NCBI GenBank assembly: GCA_016930735.1
Contig: JAFGGF010000432.1
Coordinates: 1 to 6,976, forward strand
DNA length: 6,976 nucleotides
Reading direction: 5' to 3'
Source: Prolixibacteraceae bacterium
Lineage (GTDB): Bacteria > Bacteroidota > Bacteroidia > Bacteroidales > Prolixibacteraceae
Within the stretch, counting starts at the first letter, position 1; each line of letters starts with the position of its first letter. Positions 5,474-6,976 of the stretch are shown here, piece by piece. Position numbers and translations under genes: made by a program. The notes beneath the pieces are model-generated. The model did no database searches, was not told where the DNA came from, and saw nothing but the letters and a program-made list of their open reading frames with translations.

Positions 5474-6562
5474 ATGGTTGCAGAATTAAATATTAATCCG
5501 ATAAAAGAATGGTTGCCGCATATCAATAATCCATTACTGATTGCCGGGCCGTGCAGCCTCGAAACAGAAGAACAGGTACTGTCAACAGCGAAACTGCTTG
5601 CTGCTGACCACCGTGTATTTATATACAGAGGTGGGGTATGGAAACCAAGGACGCGTCCGGGTTCATTTGAAGGTGTCGGGTCGATCGGGCTGAAATGGCT
5701 GCAGATGGTCAAACAGGAAACCGGACTTTTGGTAGGAACTGAAGTAGCAAATGCTCAACATACTGAGGAAGCTTTAAATGCAGGCATTGATGTTTTATGG
5801 ATTGGTGCACGTTCAACTGCAAGTCCTTTTGTTGTGCAGGAAATTGCCGATGTCCTTAAAGGCACGAATGCAATTGTAATGGTTAAAAATCCGGTTAATC
5901 CCGATGTGCAACTTTGGGTTGGGGCACTGGAAAGGGTTAACCAGGCCGGTATAAAAAACCTTGTAGCAATTCACCGCGGTTTTACTCCTTTCAGTGATAC
6001 TCCGTACCGGAATTATCCAAACTGGAAAACAGTTATCGAATTGAAAAGGGTTTTACCAAACCTTCCCATTATTTGTGATCCGAGCCATATTGCCGGAAAA
6101 CGGGAATTACTTTATGAGATCTCACAAAAGGCCTTCGACATGGGGATGGACGGGCTGATGATCGAGTCACACATCGACCCTTCCTGTGCATTAAGTGACA
6201 AGGAACAACAATTAAAACCCGAAGATTTAAGGAAACTTCTCGACAGGTTGGTTATCAGGCACGAAAATGCCGACAATCCCGGATTTGAAAACCAACTGGA
6301 TTTGTTGCGTTCAAGAATTGATGCCCTCGACAAGGAATTACTCGAAGTATTATCATCGCGGGTGGAAATTGTGAAGGAAATCGGCCGGTATAAAAAAGAG
6401 AATAATGTTACTGCGCTCCAGATAAACCGTTGGGCACAACTGATGGATAACAGGGTGAAAATGGGTAAAGAAATGAACCTGAATGAAACATTTACAAAAA
6501 TTCTGTTTCAGTTAATTCATGAAGATTCGGTAAGAATGCAAACCGAGATAATGGATGAATAA
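5474..6562 (+). CDS. Bifunctional DAHP synthase (type I-beta) / chorismate mutase (AroQ)
   Basis: This 362-residue fusion joins the first shikimate-pathway enzyme (phosphoenolpyruvate plus erythrose 4-phosphate to DAHP) to the enzyme that turns chorismate into prephenate. Residues about 1-262 are the DAHP synthase barrel: GPCS (25-28), RGGVWKPRT (52-60), GAR (111-113), IHRGF (166-170), DPSHIAGKR (202-210). The expected metal ligands Cys27, His205, Glu231 and Asp242 are all present. Residues about 273-358 are an AroQ helical domain; compared with the E. coli mutase, Arg279, Arg296, Lys307, Arg319, Ser352 and Gln356 match active-site residues, while the position of E. coli Glu52 is Trp320. In characterised Bacteroidota homologues of this C-terminal fusion the mutase domain also mediates feedback inhibition by prephenate; that is family knowledge, not visible here. 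The product feeds TyrA, encoded 2 bases upstream. Both halves look intact. Names such as aroF or aroG are used for homologues, so I give no symbol. Confidence 0.95.
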   Translation: MVAELNINPIKEWLPHINNPLLIAGPCSLETEEQVLSTAKLLAADHRVFIYRGGVWKPRTRPGSFEGVGSIGLKWLQMVKQETGLLVGTEVANAQHTEEALNAGIDVLWIGARSTASPFVVQEIADVLKGTNAIVMVKNPVNPDVQLWVGALERVNQAGIKNLVAIHRGFTPFSDTPYRNYPNWKTVIELKRVLPNLPIICDPSHIAGKRELLYEISQKAFDMGMDGLMIESHIDPSCALSDKEQQLKPEDLRKLLDRLVIRHENADNPGFENQLDLLRSRIDALDKELLEVLSSRVEIVKEIGRYKKENNVTALQINRWAQLMDNRVKMGKEMNLNETFTKILFQLIHEDSVRMQTEIMDE

Positions 6563-6575
6563 AATAATTTTTATT
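6558..6575. terminator. Possible AT-only bidirectional hairpin between convergent genes
   Basis: AATAAAA (6558-6564) and TTTTATT (6569-6575) are perfect inverted arms around a four-base loop, spanning the stop codons of both the DAHP synthase/mutase gene and the convergent ABC ATPase gene, which are only 8 bases apart. The symmetric position suggests a shared 3' end, but a stem of A-T pairs only is weak, and such palindromes arise easily by chance in AT-rich DNA. Confidence 0.3.
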
Positions 6576-6976
6576 GATTTTTCCTGAACTGGGCATATAA
6601 TTTATTGGCAAAAATAAATTTGTTCAGTTCAGGATTTTCAGTTTGAAGTATTTCACTTCTATTCCCTTCCCAGCACTTTTCACCTGAATTAATAAACAAA
6701 ACCATTTCCCCTATTTCAATTACTGAATTCATGTCGTGGGTATTGATAATGGTGGTAATTTTAAATTCCCTGGTAATTTCCTGTATCAGTTTGTCAATCC
6801 TGGTAGCTGTTTCCGGGTCAAGTCCTGAATTGGGTTCATCGCAAAACAGGTATTTAGGATTTAATGCAATTGCCCTTGCAATTGCAACACGTTTTTGCAT
6901 TCCCCCGCTTATTTCTGAGGGAAATAATTTATGTGCGTCTGTCAGGTTAACACGTTCGAGGCAAAAATCAACTCTT
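6571..6976 (-). CDS. ABC transporter ATP-binding protein, MlaF-like, partial (N-terminus outside window)
   Basis: The C-terminal 134 residues are visible; the open frame runs to the window edge, so the Met at 6898-6900 is internal. The signature motif ISGGM (a variant of LSGGQ) is followed by QKRVAIARAIALNP, then Walker B YLFCDEP with the catalytic Glu, the D-loop SGLDP and the H-loop NTHDM. The Walker A motif and Q-loop are off the window. GGMQKRVAIARAI, and CWEG near the end, resemble MlaF/Mkl ATPases, which energise lipid transport between the inner and outer membrane together with an MlaE permease and MlaD-type binding protein; those genes would be expected further right. The ATPase call is secure, the MlaF assignment less so. 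The gene faces the aromatic operon and ends 8 bases from it, with no functional link implied. Confidence 0.88.
   Translation of the reverse strand, partial: RVDFCLERVNLTDAHKLFPSEISGGMQKRVAIARAIALNPKYLFCDEPNSGLDPETATRIDKLIQEITREFKITTIINTHDMNSVIEIGEMVLFINSGEKCWEGNRSEILQTENPELNKFIFANKLYAQFRKNQ

Noticed and set aside
6898..6900. Met codon as the start of the ABC ATPase
   Set aside because: It lies inside the signature motif (SGGM), and the frame continues open to the window edge with family-like sequence.

Overview
The window looks like chromosomal DNA of a free-living or host-associated member of the Bacteroidota. The evidence is the AT-rich composition, a C-terminal type IX secretion (T9SS) sorting domain, a DAHP synthase with chorismate mutase fused at its C-terminus (an arrangement known from Bacteroidota), starts preceded by A-rich rather than Shine-Dalgarno sequence, and a promoter matching the Bacteroidota -33/-7 consensus (TTTG ... 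TAnnTTTG). Genus cannot be told from this stretch.

Layout. On the minus strand at the left, an exported GH32 fructan hydrolase (207-1664) is followed after 9 bases by an exported thioredoxin-fold protein (1-197, cut by the window edge). A divergent intergenic region of about 240 bases separates these from a plus-strand secreted metalloprotease-like protein with a T9SS sorting domain (1908-4382). Next comes the aromatic amino acid operon: promoter (4387-4416), leader peptide (4435-4497), competing antiterminator and terminator (4486-4556), tyrA (4575-5471) and DAHP synthase/chorismate mutase (5474-6562). The right end holds the C-terminal part of a convergent ABC transporter ATPase resembling MlaF (6571-6976, minus strand).

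The main discovery is a complete, compact ribosome-mediated transcription attenuator ahead of tyrA-DAHPS/CM. A 20-residue ORF, too short for ordinary gene callers, encodes MRILNNYFWFYYFGFCKKIG: seven consecutive aromatic residues, eight of 20 in all, with Tyr, Phe and Trp each present. Its last three sense codons (4486-4494) are perfectly complementary to 4531-4539, which overlaps the 5' half of a GC-rich intrinsic terminator with a T7 tract (4525-4556). A ribosome stalled early on the aromatic run leaves the first arm free, so the antiterminator forms and tyrA is transcribed. A ribosome that reaches the stop codon covers that arm, so the terminator forms. Only 18 bases lie between the T tract and the tyrA start, so there is little room for a bypass promoter.

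The two enzymes fit this control. DAHP synthase commits carbon to the shikimate pathway that feeds all three aromatic amino acids, chorismate mutase makes prephenate, and TyrA takes prephenate towards tyrosine. The leader carries codons for all three end products. No tRNA, rRNA, CRISPR array or insertion sequence was seen.
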